DNA of 64,000 nt from Pseudomonas sp. HN11 (GCF_021390155.1 NZ_CP089985.1:5287501-5351500), one strand, 5' to 3'. Positions 1-11,122 are shown, counted from the first letter of the stretch. Program-made: numbers and translations. Notes: generated by a model from the letters alone, not told the origin.

Positions 1-764
<764 letters not shown>

Positions 765-913
765 AAACATCTTTGGGTTTTTAAGAAACCCTAAACTTGG
801 CTCAGCAATCGTTGGTTACATCTTTGATTTCTCGCGGAGTAACTTGTGATGCTGATAATCTTGTTGACTATCAGTCTGACCCCACAAGCACCCACACGAA
901 TTGCTTGATTCAG

Positions 914-925
914 TTGTTAAAGAGC
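914..925 (-). promoter_or_regulatory. rRNA leader boxA antitermination element
   Basis: The reverse strand reads GCTCTTTAACAA, matching the E. coli rrn boxA (TGCTCTTTAACAA) in all 12 bases shown. It lies about 150 nt before the 16S 5' end, inside the leader, as expected for binding of NusB/NusE antitermination factors. NusA, which also takes part in that complex, is encoded at 46.6-48.1 kb. Confidence 0.85.
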
Positions 926-961
926 GGTTGGTTAAGATCTTTCGTCTCAACCGAGGCGCGC

Positions 962-989
962 ATTCTACAGCAGCCTCATTTGCTGTCAA
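962..989 (-). promoter_or_regulatory. rrn promoter, proximal (sigma-70)
   Basis: On the reverse strand the -35 is TTGACA (989-984) and the -10 is TAGAAT (967-962), with a 16-bp spacer. It is followed by a GC-rich discriminator (GCGCGCCTC), the feature that makes rRNA promoters sensitive to ppGpp and DksA. Transcription would start near 955, giving a leader of about 190 nt. Confidence 0.85.
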
Positions 990-1071
990 GTGATTATTTT
1001 CAGAAGTTTTCGAAGATTTCTTCAACAACTTCAACCACTTGCGCTTGCGATCTCTCGTTAGCGGGAGGCGA

Positions 1072-1099
1072 ATTCTACAGCGTTACACGCTGCTGTCAA
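1072..1099 (-). promoter_or_regulatory. rrn promoter, middle (sigma-70)
   Basis: On the reverse strand the -35 is TTGACA (1099-1094) and the -10 is TAGAAT (1077-1072), again with a 16-bp spacer. Both boxes are identical to those of the proximal promoter 110 bp downstream, which suggests a duplicated promoter cassette. Confidence 0.8.
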
Positions 1100-1217
1100 C
1101 ACCTCTTTTTCAACTTCCTTTTGACTTCGATGACCTGAAGCAACTTACCGCCGAAACCTACATAACCCATTGTTTAACAAGGAGTTTTCCATTTCGACTG
1201 CGTCGGAAGTGGGGCGA

Positions 1218-1245
1218 ATTATAGACTTCCAGAAACTGCCGTCAA
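1218..1245 (-). promoter_or_regulatory. rrn promoter, distal (sigma-70)
   Basis: On the reverse strand the -35 is TTGACG (1245-1240) and the -10 is a perfect TATAAT (1223-1218), with a 16-bp spacer. It begins 8 bp after the msrQ stop codon, so rRNA transcription starts directly behind the msrPQ genes. No terminator is visible between msrQ and this promoter. Confidence 0.75.
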
Positions 1246-1252
1246 CTCTTAA

Positions 1253-1873
1253 TTACGCTTTTGTCGCAGAAAGTGGTTTTTTCGCAGTAAGGCGGGAGAT
1301 TCGGCGCATCACAGGCGGTATGCGCAGCACCAGAAGCAACACACCTATAGAGGCATAGATAGCCCACTCCTTGAGATCAGCGCGCACAATCCACAGCATA
1401 TGCAGCAATCCAAGCCCGAGAATCACATACACCAAGCGGTGCAGCTTCTTCCAACGACTTCCCAACCGACGCTGGCTGTAACGATTCGATGTCACCGCCA
1501 ATATCAACAGCGACAGGAAACCCAGCGCCCCCACAATAATGTAGGGCCGCTTACGCAACTCCACACCTAGCTGCGACCAATCCAACCCAAGCACAAATAC
1601 ACAATAAGCAAACAGATGCAGCACTACATAGGCAAAGCACCACAACCCCAACTGTCGACGCACGGCTACCCACCCCGCCCAACCACTGAGTTTCTGCAGC
1701 GGCGTCATTGCCAAGGTAATCAGCAACAGAATCAACGTACCGAGCCCCAGTCGATCGACCAGCACCTTGCCAGGGTCAGGACCCAGAGCAGAACCCCACG
1801 CTTCATATAGCCAGAACAGCGGCCATATCGCCGCCCCTATGAAGACGCAAATACGCCATATTGGATAACGCAT
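1253..1873 (-). CDS. msrQ: MsrQ, heme-binding membrane subunit of the methionine sulfoxide reductase MsrPQ
   Basis: This 206-aa inner-membrane protein belongs to the MsrQ (YedZ) family. It passes electrons from the respiratory chain to periplasmic MsrP, which repairs oxidised methionines. Several hydrophobic helices are visible, with family motifs [15 protein letters not shown] and WKKLHRLVY, and a further histidine in GLLHMLW; these histidines are the likely heme ligands. The start overlaps the msrP stop by one base (TGATG), so the two are translationally coupled. The stop codon sits 8 bp from the distal rrn promoter. Length and partner gene both fit, so the assignment is firm. Confidence 0.95.
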   Translation of the reverse strand: MRYPIWRICVFIGAAIWPLFWLYEAWGSALGPDPGKVLVDRLGLGTLILLLITLAMTPLQKLSGWAGWVAVRRQLGLWCFAYVVLHLFAYCVFVLGLDWSQLGVELRKRPYIIVGALGFLSLLILAVTSNRYSQRRLGSRWKKLHRLVYVILGLGLLHMLWIVRADLKEWAIYASIGVLLLVLRIPPVMRRISRLTAKKPLSATKA

Positions 1874-2886
1874 CAGTAGTTCTTCCGCAGGTCGAGGCCG
1901 GTATAAAGAGACGCCACCTCATCCGAGTAACCATTGAACATTTGCGTCTCACGCACGTTGGGACTGAATAGCCCACTCGGCAGACGTCGCTCCCGCGCCT
2001 GTGTCCAACGTGGATGGTCGACCGTAGGATTCACATTCGCATAGAAGCCATACTCGTCCGCGGCAATGCTCTGCCAGGTGGTTTTCGGCTGCTCACTCAC
2101 GAGGCTGATCCGCACGATGGACTTCACACTCTTGAAACCGTATTTCCACGGCACCACCAAACGCAACGGCGCACCGTTCTGATTAGGCAACTCGCGCCCA
2201 TACATCCCAACCGCAAGTATCGCCAGCGGGTTCATCGCTTCATCCAGGCGCAGTCCTTCTATATAGGGCCAGTCGATCAAACCGAAGCTCGAACGCTGCC
2301 CCGGCATGCTCTTCGGATCCTGAAGGGTCTCAAAACGTATGTACTTGGCTTTTGAGGTCGGCTCAACCTGTTTGAGCAACGCAGCGATCGGGAAACCAAT
2401 CCAAGGAATGACCATGGACCACGCTTCAACACAGCGTAGGCGGTAGATCCGCTCCTCCAACTGGTAGGGTTTCATGAAGTCTTCGAGCGCATAACGGCCC
2501 GGCTTCGCGACTTCACCGTCAATAACAACACTCCATGGCTCGGTCTTGAGTGAACCCGCATTCGTTGCCGGGTCACCCTTGCCTGTACCGAACTCATAGA
2601 AGTTGTTGTAGTGGGTTGCGTCCTTGAAGGGGGTGATCGCCTCGTCCTTCACCGTGACCGCCTGCCATCGGGTGCTCGACAGTTTGTCGGCAAACCAAGT
2701 CGGCGCCCCGCCCGCCTCAACATCAGCATAACGCGAAGCTTCGTCAGCACTGGCCCAACGCGGCAAGCTACTGGCGGCAATACCAGCCAGCACACCACCG
2801 AGCAAGCTACGGCGAGAGAGATAAAAGGATTCAGGGGTGACATCCGATTCGTGGCAATCGGACGCTTTGGGCAATTTGATTAACAT
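1873..2886 (-). CDS. msrP: MsrP, periplasmic molybdopterin methionine sulfoxide reductase catalytic subunit
   Basis: This 337-aa protein of the MsrP (YedY) family reduces methionine sulfoxide in periplasmic proteins. A twin-arginine signal is present near residues 26-50 (LSRRSLLGG followed by a hydrophobic stretch ending near ASA), as expected for export of a folded Mo-cofactor enzyme. The segment [18 protein letters not shown] carries the conserved cysteine that coordinates molybdenum. A GGAG ribosome site lies six bases before the ATG. The first gene of the pair, it overlaps msrQ by one base. Confidence 0.96.
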   Translation of the reverse strand: MLIKLPKASDCHESDVTPESFYLSRRSLLGGVLAGIAASSLPRWASADEASRYADVEAGGAPTWFADKLSSTRWQAVTVKDEAITPFKDATHYNNFYEFGTGKGDPATNAGSLKTEPWSVVIDGEVAKPGRYALEDFMKPYQLEERIYRLRCVEAWSMVIPWIGFPIAALLKQVEPTSKAKYIRFETLQDPKSMPGQRSSFGLIDWPYIEGLRLDEAMNPLAILAVGMYGRELPNQNGAPLRLVVPWKYGFKSVKSIVRISLVSEQPKTTWQSIAADEYGFYANVNPTVDHPRWTQARERRLPSGLFSPNVRETQMFNGYSDEVASLYTGLDLRKNY

Positions 2887-2949
2887 GGCAACTCCGCAGC
2901 ATTGGAGAACTGATGCACCAATAGACTGCGGAGTATGGGGGAAATTACA

Positions 2950-3807
2950 TTAAGGCAATGTTTTGTCGCGGCGCAGATGCAGCAAGTATTGAACCGGGCC
3001 CGAAGCCGCGTAGACCAGGAACGCCAGCAGCAGAATCCGTGGCGGATCACTGAACACCACGGCGAATACCAACACCACTGCCAGAATCGCCACGAAAGGC
3101 ACGCGCCCTTTCAGGTCCAACTCCTTAAAGCTGTTGTACTTGATGTTACTGACCATCAGCATGCCGGCCGCAGCCACCATCAATGCCACCAGGAACGACA
3201 TCTTCGAACCCTGAATGCCGTAATCACTGAACGCCCAGACGATACCTGCCACCACGCCTGCAGCTGCCGGACTGGCCAGACCGATGAAGTAACGCTTGTC
3301 GGCAGTGCCCACCTGGGTATTGAAGCGCGCGAGACGCAAAGCAGCACCCGCGACATAGATGAAGGCAACCATCCAACCGACCTTACCCATGTCACCCAGC
3401 GCCCAGGCAAATGCCAGCAATGCAGGCGCAACACCAAACGCAACCATATCCGACAACGAGTCGTACTCGGCACCGAAGGCGCTTTGCGTGTTGGTCATGC
3501 GCGCCACTCGACCATCCAGACCGTCGAGCACCATGGCGACAAAGATGGCGATGGCAGCAAAGCCGAAATACTTGCTGGCATTCGCAGCATCACCTGCCGC
3601 CAGCGCGCTTTGGGCGCTCATGGAGTTGATGATGGAATAGAACCCGGCAAACAGATTCGCCGTGGTGAAGAGGTTGGGCAAAAGATAGATGCCACGATGC
3701 CGGACCTTGCGGCCTTCCGCGTCATGCCCTTCTTCGACATGTTCATCGATCGGCAGCAGGCTTTCGGCGTCAGAGGCCTGGTTTGGCTCTTCGGGACGTT
3801 CGGTCAT
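2950..3807 (-). CDS. pssA: CDP-diacylglycerol--serine O-phosphatidyltransferase
   Basis: This 285-aa membrane enzyme makes phosphatidylserine from CDP-diacylglycerol and L-serine, the precursor of phosphatidylethanolamine. The CDP-alcohol phosphotransferase signature DG-x2-DGRVAR-x8-G-x3-D-x3-D is visible (LDGLDGRVARM then GAEYDSLSD) after a hydrophilic N-terminus of about 40 residues. Multiple hydrophobic helices follow. This is the membrane-type (type II) enzyme, unlike the PLD-like PssA of E. coli. AAGG precedes the ATG. It lies downstream of ilvC with a terminator between, so it is probably transcribed on its own. Confidence 0.95.
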   Translation of the reverse strand: MTERPEEPNQASDAESLLPIDEHVEEGHDAEGRKVRHRGIYLLPNLFTTANLFAGFYSIINSMSAQSALAAGDAANASKYFGFAAIAIFVAMVLDGLDGRVARMTNTQSAFGAEYDSLSDMVAFGVAPALLAFAWALGDMGKVGWMVAFIYVAGAALRLARFNTQVGTADKRYFIGLASPAAAGVVAGIVWAFSDYGIQGSKMSFLVALMVAAAGMLMVSNIKYNSFKELDLKGRVPFVAILAVVLVFAVVFSDPPRILLLAFLVYAASGPVQYLLHLRRDKTLP

Positions 3808-3904
3808 GGACTTTACCTTGCAACGGTGTGAAAAGAATTCGACAAATACTTGCGGCGCGTGTTCGCCTGCAAACGATGCAGCTTTATACCAGAACCCGCC
3901 CCCA

Positions 3905-3934
3905 AACGAAAAAACGCGGCCTAAGCCGCGTTTT
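3905..3934 (-). terminator. intrinsic terminator after ilvC
   Basis: A perfect stem, AAAACGCGGC (3911-3920) with GCCGCGTTTT (3925-3934) and a CTAA loop, is followed on the reverse strand by a run of six T. It lies 18 bp beyond the ilvC stop and upstream of pssA, and would end the ilvIHC transcript. Confidence 0.85.
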
Positions 3935-3951
3935 CCGTTGATGCGTACGAC

Positions 3952-4977
<1,026 letters not shown>

Positions 4978-5015
4978 CTATATATCCAGGCCATAAGGCC
5001 ATTCGCTAATTTGGG

Positions 5016-5507
5016 TTAGATGCTGAGTACTTTGTCGCCACGGGCAATCCCAGTGACACCACTGCGTACAGTTTCCAGAATCGAGGCCGTCCCGATCGAC
5101 TGGATGAAGCTGTCCAGTTTGTCGCTTGTACCGGTCAGTTGAACGGTATAAACGCTGGCGCTCACATCGACGATCTGCCCGCGATAAATGTCGGTTGTGC
5201 GTTTGATCTCGGCACGTTGGGCGCCCGTGGCCTTGACCTTAACCAACATCAGCTCGCGTTCGATGTGGGCACTTTCCGACAGGTCGACCAACTTGACCAC
5301 TTCGATCAGCTTGTTGAGGTTTTTGGTGATCTGCTCGATCACCTCATCGTGGCCCACGGTGGTCAACGTCAGGCGCGACAGGGTCGGGTCTTCGGTCGGG
5401 GCCACGGTCAGGCTTTCGATGTTGTAGTTGCGTTGCGAAAACAGGCCGACAACACGAGACAGAGCGCCGGGTTCGTTCTCCAGAAGCAGGGAGATAATGT
5501 GCCGCAT
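5016..5507 (-). CDS. ilvH: acetolactate synthase small (regulatory) subunit
   Basis: This 163-aa subunit carries the ACT domain that gives valine feedback inhibition of acetohydroxyacid synthase (NEPGALSRVVGLFSQRNYNIE near the N-terminus, RGQIVDVS further on). I placed the start at the ATG at 5507, giving MRHIISLLLENE, because it aligns with the E. coli IlvH start and length. An upstream in-frame extension of 10 codons would run into ilvI. Only two bases separate it from the ilvI stop, so the subunits are co-translated. GGAG lies within the end of ilvI. Confidence 0.96.
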   Translation of the reverse strand: MRHIISLLLENEPGALSRVVGLFSQRNYNIESLTVAPTEDPTLSRLTLTTVGHDEVIEQITKNLNKLIEVVKLVDLSESAHIERELMLVKVKATGAQRAEIKRTTDIYRGQIVDVSASVYTVQLTGTSDKLDSFIQSIGTASILETVRSGVTGIARGDKVLSI

Positions 5508-5509
5508 GA

Positions 5510-7234
5510 TTAAGTACGCTCCGTCTTGTTCAACCACATGTCGCGCATAGAGCCGTCTTTGATCTGCATCGGGTAGACGTGCTCGCTGGTATCCACCTTG
5601 ATATCGATGAACACCAGGCGATCCTTCATGGCGAACGCCTCTTCCATCTTCGGCTTCAGATCTTTCAAATCAGTGATACGAATGCCGACGTGGCCATAGG
5701 CTTCAACCAATTTTACGAAATCCGGCAGCGATTCCATGTAGGAATGGGAGTGACGGCTGTTGTAACTCATGTCCTGCCATTGACGAACCATGCCCAGCAC
5801 GCCGTTGTTCAGGCAGACGATCTTCACCGGAAGGCCGTACTGCAGGCACGTCGACAGTTCCTGGATGTTCATCTGGATGCTGCCCTCACCGGTGACGCAC
5901 GCGACGTCGGTGTCGGGGAAGCTCAGCTTCACGCCCATGGCCGCAGGGAAACCAAAGCCCATCGTGCCCAGGCCACCGGAGTTGATCCAGCGGTTAGGCT
6001 TGTCGAACTTGTAGTACTGCGCGGCGAACATCTGGTGCTGACCCACATCGGAGGTCACAAAGGCATCGCCCTTGGTCACTTCGCACAGGGTCTCGATCAC
6101 GGTTTGTGGCTTGATGATGCTGCCGTCGCCCTTGTCATAAGGGAACAGGCCACGATCACCGCGCCACTCGTCGATCTGCTTCCACCAACTGGCGACCGAT
6201 TCCTTGTTCGGGGTTTCGCCGATGTCCTTGAGCGCGGCAACCATTTCGGTCAATACACTTTCCACAGGACCCACGATCGGCACATCAGCCTTGATGGTCT
6301 TGGAGATGGACGCTGGGTCGATGTCAATGTGGATGATCTTGGCATTCGGGCAGAATTTGCTCGCGCCGTTGATCACTCGGTCATCGAAACGCGCGCCCAC
6401 AGCCAGGATTACGTCAGCGTGATGCATGGCCAGGTTGGCGGTGTAGCTGCCGTGCATGCCGAGCATACCGACGAACTGACGGTCCGAACCCGGGAATGCG
6501 CCGAGGCCCATCAGGGTATTGGTCACCGGCAGGTTGAGCAGCTTGGCCAATTCGGTCAACGGTGCGGAACCGCCGCCCAGAATGACGCCACCGCCCGAAT
6601 ACAACACTGGGCGTTTGGCCGCCAGGAGCATTTCTGCGGCCTTGCGGATTTGGCCAGAGTGCCCGCGCACGGCCGGACTGTAGGAACGCAGCTTGGCTTT
6701 CTTCGGGAAGACGTATTCGAATTTTTCGGCAGGGTTGGTCATGTCTTTCGGGATATCGACCACCACAGGGCCCGGACGACCCGACTGCGCGAGGTAGAAA
6801 GCCTTTTTCATGACGTCAGGGATTTCCGACGGATGCTTGATCATGAAGCTGTGTTTCACGATCGGCCGAGAGATACCGATCATATCGGTTTCCTGGAATG
6901 CATCGGTACCGACCATGGTGCTGGGCACCTGGCCAGAAATGATCACCATCGGGATGGAGTCCATATAAGCAGTCGCGATGCCAGTAATGGCATTGGTTGC
7001 GCCTGGGCCGGACGTTACCAGTACCACGCCGGCTTTACCGGTGGCACGGGCGTAACCGTCAGCCATATGGGTCGCGGCCTGTTCGTGGCGAACCAGGATG
7101 TGGGTAACAGCCGGTTCCTTGAACAGTGCGTCGTAGACATGCAGCAGAGCACCACCTGGGTACCCGTAGATATAGTCGACGCCTTCGTCACGCAAAAAGC
7201 GGACGAGCATCTCACCGCCAGATAAAAGCTCCAC
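5510..7234 (-). CDS. ilvI: acetolactate synthase large (catalytic) subunit, biosynthetic
   Basis: This thiamine-diphosphate enzyme condenses pyruvate with pyruvate or 2-ketobutyrate, the first common step to valine, leucine and isoleucine. It shows the N-terminal YGYPGG and [17 protein letters not shown] motifs, with the catalytic glutamate in HEQAA. The C-terminal ThDP motif is GEGSIQMN through [10 protein letters not shown]. Two in-frame GTG codons are possible, at 7243 and 7234. I prefer 7234 (MELLSGGEM, 574 aa) because the AGAGG ribosome site is then eight bases away, whereas it abuts the first GTG, and 574 aa equals the usual length. Confidence 0.96.
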   Translation of the reverse strand: MELLSGGEMLVRFLRDEGVDYIYGYPGGALLHVYDALFKEPAVTHILVRHEQAATHMADGYARATGKAGVVLVTSGPGATNAITGIATAYMDSIPMVIISGQVPSTMVGTDAFQETDMIGISRPIVKHSFMIKHPSEIPDVMKKAFYLAQSGRPGPVVVDIPKDMTNPAEKFEYVFPKKAKLRSYSPAVRGHSGQIRKAAEMLLAAKRPVLYSGGGVILGGGSAPLTELAKLLNLPVTNTLMGLGAFPGSDRQFVGMLGMHGSYTANLAMHHADVILAVGARFDDRVINGASKFCPNAKIIHIDIDPASISKTIKADVPIVGPVESVLTEMVAALKDIGETPNKESVASWWKQIDEWRGDRGLFPYDKGDGSIIKPQTVIETLCEVTKGDAFVTSDVGQHQMFAAQYYKFDKPNRWINSGGLGTMGFGFPAAMGVKLSFPDTDVACVTGEGSIQMNIQELSTCLQYGLPVKIVCLNNGVLGMVRQWQDMSYNSRHSHSYMESLPDFVKLVEAYGHVGIRITDLKDLKPKMEEAFAMKDRLVFIDIKVDTSEHVYPMQIKDGSMRDMWLNKTERT

Positions 7235-7665
7235 GTTGTTCACCTCTAAAACGCCAGAATACCGTCCGTTGAAAACCGACGGGTCTTAATAGGTTTACTT
7301 CTCAACAGAGCATGAGCGACGGTGGTCGCCGACTACGTCAGCACTGACTGAGCAAGTATTGGGATCGTCCCAAGTGTTGCGGGCTTTTCCCACCCAGCGC
7401 GAGGTAACGCGTTGCGGGTGTTACAGGTCGGCGCGGATGTGCGCCTCATGATCTGCTGAGCGGGCCTGCTTCTGGCAGTCCCGATACAGCGGACTTTGGA
7501 TTCTTCTGTTTCAGGCCCCTCAAGTCAAGCAATAATTGCGCTTTTTTCCAACTAAGCGCATGAGAACGTAGAAGAAAGGGCTTTGAGGAGGGATAAAACT
7601 CGCCTGAATGTCGTCAAGCGGTAGAAATGTGCGCAAGACTGCCGAAAAACCCGGCAGTCAGGCAA
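7235..7665 (-). promoter_or_regulatory. long ilvI upstream region (about 430 bp), promoter not assigned with confidence
   Basis: No gene is visible here. On the reverse strand a weak promoter candidate is TTGACT (about 7529-7524) with AAGAAT 17 bp on. Another TTGACG lies near 7617. A GCGCTT/AAGCGC inverted repeat and an AT-rich stretch sit near 7535-7562. I see no run of Leu, Val or Ile codons that would mark a classical attenuator peptide. Confidence 0.35.
7637..7659 (-). terminator. hairpin after the YqcC-family gene, probable weak terminator
   Basis: A 7-bp perfect stem (GACTGCC at 7637-7643 with GGCAGTC at 7653-7659) has a nine-base loop. It lies 7 bp beyond the stop at 7666. The T-run after the stem is poor, so termination may be partial. 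Confidence 0.45.
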
Positions 7666-7995
7666 TTAACGAGCGTCGACGATGAGTTGGTCGAACTTTT
7701 TCAGCGCGTTGCGCAAGCCAAGGCTCTCTTGCGGGCGATCGGCGTAGACCATTTCGGCCATTTCCAGAATGCCCGAGGCATTGGGCAACGGCAGGTCCTC
7801 TTCGAGGATCTGCTTCATGCGCACCAGGAAGATCCATTGCAGCCACTGGTGAAAATCCAGGGTATCCACGGAAAAGGGCTCGACACTGCTGAGCGCCTCG
7901 GCACTGGGGGATACGTCATCCCACCAGCCCTGCACGCGCAATTCGCGCTCGATGAGCAATAACTGTTCGGCGATGGCGGGAAACCGTGGATCCAT
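7666..7995 (-). CDS. YqcC family protein (DUF446)
   Basis: This small 109-aa soluble protein resembles the E. coli YqcC family, with the pattern ERELRVQGWWDD then PFSVDTLDFHQWLQWIFLVRM. The family's function is unknown to me; in other proteobacteria it is often found near a pseudouridine synthase gene, which is not the case here. The start overlaps the upstream lipoprotein stop by one base (TGATG), so it is the last gene of the mrcB-lipoprotein-yqcC row. Family assignment is from pattern recognition. Confidence 0.8.
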   Translation of the reverse strand: MDPRFPAIAEQLLLIERELRVQGWWDDVSPSAEALSSVEPFSVDTLDFHQWLQWIFLVRMKQILEEDLPLPNASGILEMAEMVYADRPQESLGLRNALKKFDQLIVDAR

Positions 7996-8729
7996 CAGAG
8001 ACTGACCTTGGCTTTTTGCCGCGCCTGGGCAGCGCCGGCAGCATCACCTTGTGCGGCACGCGCGTCACCAATCAACGCCCACAGACTGGCTTGCAGGTCG
8101 GGACGACCGTTGGCCAGCGACAAGCCGCGACGTGCGAACTGCTCCGCCTGCGGGGCATCACCCTGGGCCATGCGCACCTGAGCCAGGCGATACAGCACTT
8201 GCGGCTCACGCGGCGCAACGCGCTGGGCCCGCTCGAGACTCGACGATGCGCCATTTAAATCACCACCCGCCTGCTGTTGCTGGGCAGTGGTCAACAGTGC
8301 CAGCACCGGACCGTCCAATTGCTCGTCAGCCGACAGGCCGCCAGCGCTGGAGGACGATGGAATGCCACTCGGGGTCGACGGCATGTTGTAGGTGCCCTGG
8401 CTGATCGGGGCGGTCTGGATCGGCGTGGTATCGATCGGGCCGGAGTTGCTCGGCCCAGGGGTCCATGGCTCGGCGCTGATCGGGGCCGATGTCGCAGCAC
8501 CACCGCCTGGCACCATTACCACTACGCCCGAATCCTGCGGCATGGCCTGTGGTTTGGCTTGGGCAGGGCGGTTAGTCACGGTCTGGCGGAAACCGCCATT
8601 GGCCGAAATCCGATCGTTGTTGGAGACGGCAGTGCTCGAATCCACCACGGGAATGGAGCCGCGTTGCACGCTGGAGCAACCGCTGAGCAAAGCCAGAGCT
8701 GTAATAGCTGGAAACAACCATTTGTTCAC
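7995..8729 (-). CDS. TPR-containing outer-membrane lipoprotein
   Basis: This 244-aa protein has a lipoprotein signal (hydrophobic residues 4-15, lipobox LSGC with Cys18). A Pro/Ser/Gly-rich linker of roughly 120 residues follows. The C-terminal 100 residues look like two or three tetratricopeptide repeats (LSADEQ through ARAAQGDAAGAAQAR). The gene begins 16 bp after mrcB with an AAAGAGGG ribosome site. By position it could be an accessory or activator of the neighbouring class A penicillin-binding protein, in the way LpoB helps PBP1b, but this is inference; it is not clearly an LpoB sequence homologue. Confidence 0.85.
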   Translation of the reverse strand: MNKWLFPAITALALLSGCSSVQRGSIPVVDSSTAVSNNDRISANGGFRQTVTNRPAQAKPQAMPQDSGVVVMVPGGGAATSAPISAEPWTPGPSNSGPIDTTPIQTAPISQGTYNMPSTPSGIPSSSSAGGLSADEQLDGPVLALLTTAQQQQAGGDLNGASSSLERAQRVAPREPQVLYRLAQVRMAQGDAPQAEQFARRGLSLANGRPDLQASLWALIGDARAAQGDAAGAAQARQKAKVSL

Positions 8730-8745
8730 TTGAAACCCTCTTTGC

Positions 8746-11070
8746 TTAATTCATCCAGCCCTTGACCCAATCCATCACCGATTCCGCATCAGCAGGGGCA
8801 CTGCCACCGCAGGCGGCGCCGGGTGGCGGTTCGCTGCCGCGAATATACGGCATCTGCACCGCGCCCGGACAGTTGGCATCGGAGCCTTGCCCCGTGTGCG
8901 GATCAATCCAGGCCTGCACGATGTTATCCGGCTGCGGCATGTTCAATGGCAGCGGGTCGGCCTTGCGCATAAAACTGGTCCAGACCTGCAGCGCACCAGT
9001 GGCACCGGTGAACGGTGTCTTGCCATTGTCGTCGCGTCCCAGCCACACCACCGCCAGTACGTCCTGGCCGAAACCGGCGAACCAACTATCGCGCGAATCG
9101 TTACTGGTACCGGTCTTGCCTGCCAACGTCAGATTAGCCGGCAGCACACTGTAGACAGAGCGCCCTGTACCTTCACGCATCACACGCTGCATGGCGTTCT
9201 GGATCAGGTAGATGGAACCGGCGTCGAAACGCTGCTGAATCTGGAACGGGTAACGCTTGAGCGGCTCACCTTCGGCAGTCAACACACTGCGGATCCCGCG
9301 CATCGGTGTATTGAAGCCGCCGTTCGCGAGGGTCTGGTACATGGTCGCGACTTCCATCGGGGTCATCGCGCCAGCGCCCAGCAGGATCGATGGGAACGCC
9401 GGGAACTCACGAGTGACGCCCAGACGCGCGATGGTCTTGAGGACATTCGGCACACCGACTTCAAGGCCGAGACGCGAAGTGGAAATGTTATAGGAGTGCG
9501 CAATCCCCTGATACAGGAACACTGTACCGTGGGAGCGACGATCGAAGTTCTGCGGCGTCCACACCTGGCCACCCGCACCTTTGACCGACAGCGGTTCATC
9601 CGACAACCAGCTGGTCAGGGTGTACTTGCTCGGCTTTTCCAGGGCGGTCAGGTAAACCGCTGGCTTGACCAGCGAACCGATGGGACGCACCGCATCCAGC
9701 GCGCGGTTGAAGCCAGCAAAGCTGGCCTGACGGCTGCCAATCATGGCCTGCACTTCACCGGTTTCCGGGTTGGTCACGACCATTGCCGCTTCGACTTCAT
9801 CAGAACCTTTACGGCCCGTCAGACGTTTGAAGGTGTCATTGACGGACGCTTCGGCTTTCATCTGCAGGATCGGGTCGAAACTGGTGAAGATCCGCAAGCC
9901 TTCTTCGGTCAAGTCTTCGTCGCGGTAGTCTTCACGCAGTTGACGTTTGACCAGGTCGATAAAGCCGGGAAAGGAACTGTCTGCCAACTTACCGCGGGTG
10001 GTTACACCCAGTGGCATTTTTTTCGCGGCAGCGACTTGCTCAGCCGTGGCGACACCCTGCTGCTCAAGCACATCGAGCACGAGGTTTCTACGCTCCAGCG
10101 CACGCTCAGGATTGCGGCGCGGGTTGTAGTAGGAAGGGCCCTTGACCATGCCCACCAGCAACGCAACCTGGTGCAGCTTCAGTTCGGACAGTGGCTGACC
10201 AAAGAAGAACTGGCTGGCCAGGCCGAAACCATGCACCGCGCGCTGGCCGTCCTGGCCGACAAACACTTCGTTGAGATACGCCTCAAGGATTTCCTGCTTG
10301 CTGTAGTGCAGCTCCAGCAGCATCGCCATCATCGCTTCGGTGAGCTTGCGAGTCAGGCTGCGCTCGCTGGTCAGGTAGAAGTTCTTGACCAATTGTTGCG
10401 TCAGCGTACTGCCGCCCTGAGTCATCTTGCCGCCGGAGGTATTCACCCAGACCGCACGGGCGATCGACTTTGGCGATACGCCCCAGTGGCTGTAGAAATC
10501 GCGGTCTTCAACGGCAACCAGGGTTTCCAGCAGATACGGCGGCACCTGATCGAGCTTGATCAGGATGCGATCTTCAAGGTTTTTCGGGTAAATGCCGCCG
10601 ATCATCAGCGGTTCCAGGCGAACCACGGGCAACTTTGAGCCATTGAGCGACGACAGTTCGGCCACATAATCGCCCGAGAAGCGCACGCGCACAGGTTGGG
10701 CTTTTTCAAGGCCTTCGTAGAACTGGAAGCCACGGGTGTTCAGGTCGACGGTATTGCCGCTGACGGCAGCGGCACCTGGACCGTTGCTCACGGGTTCGCG
10801 GCGGTAGCCCAAGGCGTCGAGCTCGGTGAGAAAGTCATCCTTGCTCAGCTTCTGGCCGGCGAACAGTTCCAGCGGGCGCGCGTACACCTTGGCCGGAATA
10901 GTCCAGCGCTTGCCGGAGAATTTCTCCTGCACCACGGCGTCGAGGTATACCGCAAAGCCAGCGAGCACTACCAAGCCTACCAGGCCGAGCTTGAGCGCCC
11001 AGCCCAGCCAAGGGCGCAGGCCGCGGGAAGGAGTTTTTTTACGGGAACGGGGAGATCGGGTTCGAGTCAT
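8746..11070 (-). CDS. mrcB: penicillin-binding protein 1B, bifunctional transglycosylase/transpeptidase
   Basis: This 774-aa class A PBP polymerises and cross-links peptidoglycan. A basic cytoplasmic tail (1-25) precedes one membrane helix (about 26-44) and a UB2H-like segment (about 65-155). The GT51 domain has catalytic Glu188 in VEDRDFYSHWG and the STLTQQLVKN motif. The transpeptidase motifs are S466-L-V-K, S526-Y-N and K652-T-G. No ribosome-binding site precedes the ATG, and a TATAAT box lies only 8 bp upstream of it, so the mRNA may be leaderless. It is followed by the lipoprotein gene and yqcC. Confidence 0.97.
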   Translation of the reverse strand: MTRTRSPRSRKKTPSRGLRPWLGWALKLGLVGLVVLAGFAVYLDAVVQEKFSGKRWTIPAKVYARPLELFAGQKLSKDDFLTELDALGYRREPVSNGPGAAAVSGNTVDLNTRGFQFYEGLEKAQPVRVRFSGDYVAELSSLNGSKLPVVRLEPLMIGGIYPKNLEDRILIKLDQVPPYLLETLVAVEDRDFYSHWGVSPKSIARAVWVNTSGGKMTQGGSTLTQQLVKNFYLTSERSLTRKLTEAMMAMLLELHYSKQEILEAYLNEVFVGQDGQRAVHGFGLASQFFFGQPLSELKLHQVALLVGMVKGPSYYNPRRNPERALERRNLVLDVLEQQGVATAEQVAAAKKMPLGVTTRGKLADSSFPGFIDLVKRQLREDYRDEDLTEEGLRIFTSFDPILQMKAEASVNDTFKRLTGRKGSDEVEAAMVVTNPETGEVQAMIGSRQASFAGFNRALDAVRPIGSLVKPAVYLTALEKPSKYTLTSWLSDEPLSVKGAGGQVWTPQNFDRRSHGTVFLYQGIAHSYNISTSRLGLEVGVPNVLKTIARLGVTREFPAFPSILLGAGAMTPMEVATMYQTLANGGFNTPMRGIRSVLTAEGEPLKRYPFQIQQRFDAGSIYLIQNAMQRVMREGTGRSVYSVLPANLTLAGKTGTSNDSRDSWFAGFGQDVLAVVWLGRDDNGKTPFTGATGALQVWTSFMRKADPLPLNMPQPDNIVQAWIDPHTGQGSDANCPGAVQMPYIRGSEPPPGAACGGSAPADAESVMDWVKGWMN

Positions 11071-11078
11071 GGCGGCGG

Positions 11079-11084
11079 ATTATA
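11079..11084 (-). promoter_or_regulatory. mrcB -10 box (possible leaderless start)
   Basis: The reverse strand has TATAAT at 11084-11079. Transcription seven bases on would start near 11072, one or two bases before the mrcB ATG (11070-11068). A -35 match is poor: TTGATC has only a 14-bp spacer, and ATGTTG sits at 17 bp. Confidence 0.5.
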
Positions 11085-11122
11085 CGCACTTTATGGATGA
11101 TCAACATGAGCCGGACAGCGGT

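Noticed and set aside
797..1358. Short open frames upstream of the 16S gene
   Set aside because: They overlap the rRNA leader, boxA and three promoters, so the DNA is explained by rRNA control.
5579..7225. 548-codon open frame on the plus strand opposite ilvI
   Set aside because: It is the antisense of a clear acetolactate synthase gene. It has no protein family character and is a product of high GC codon bias.
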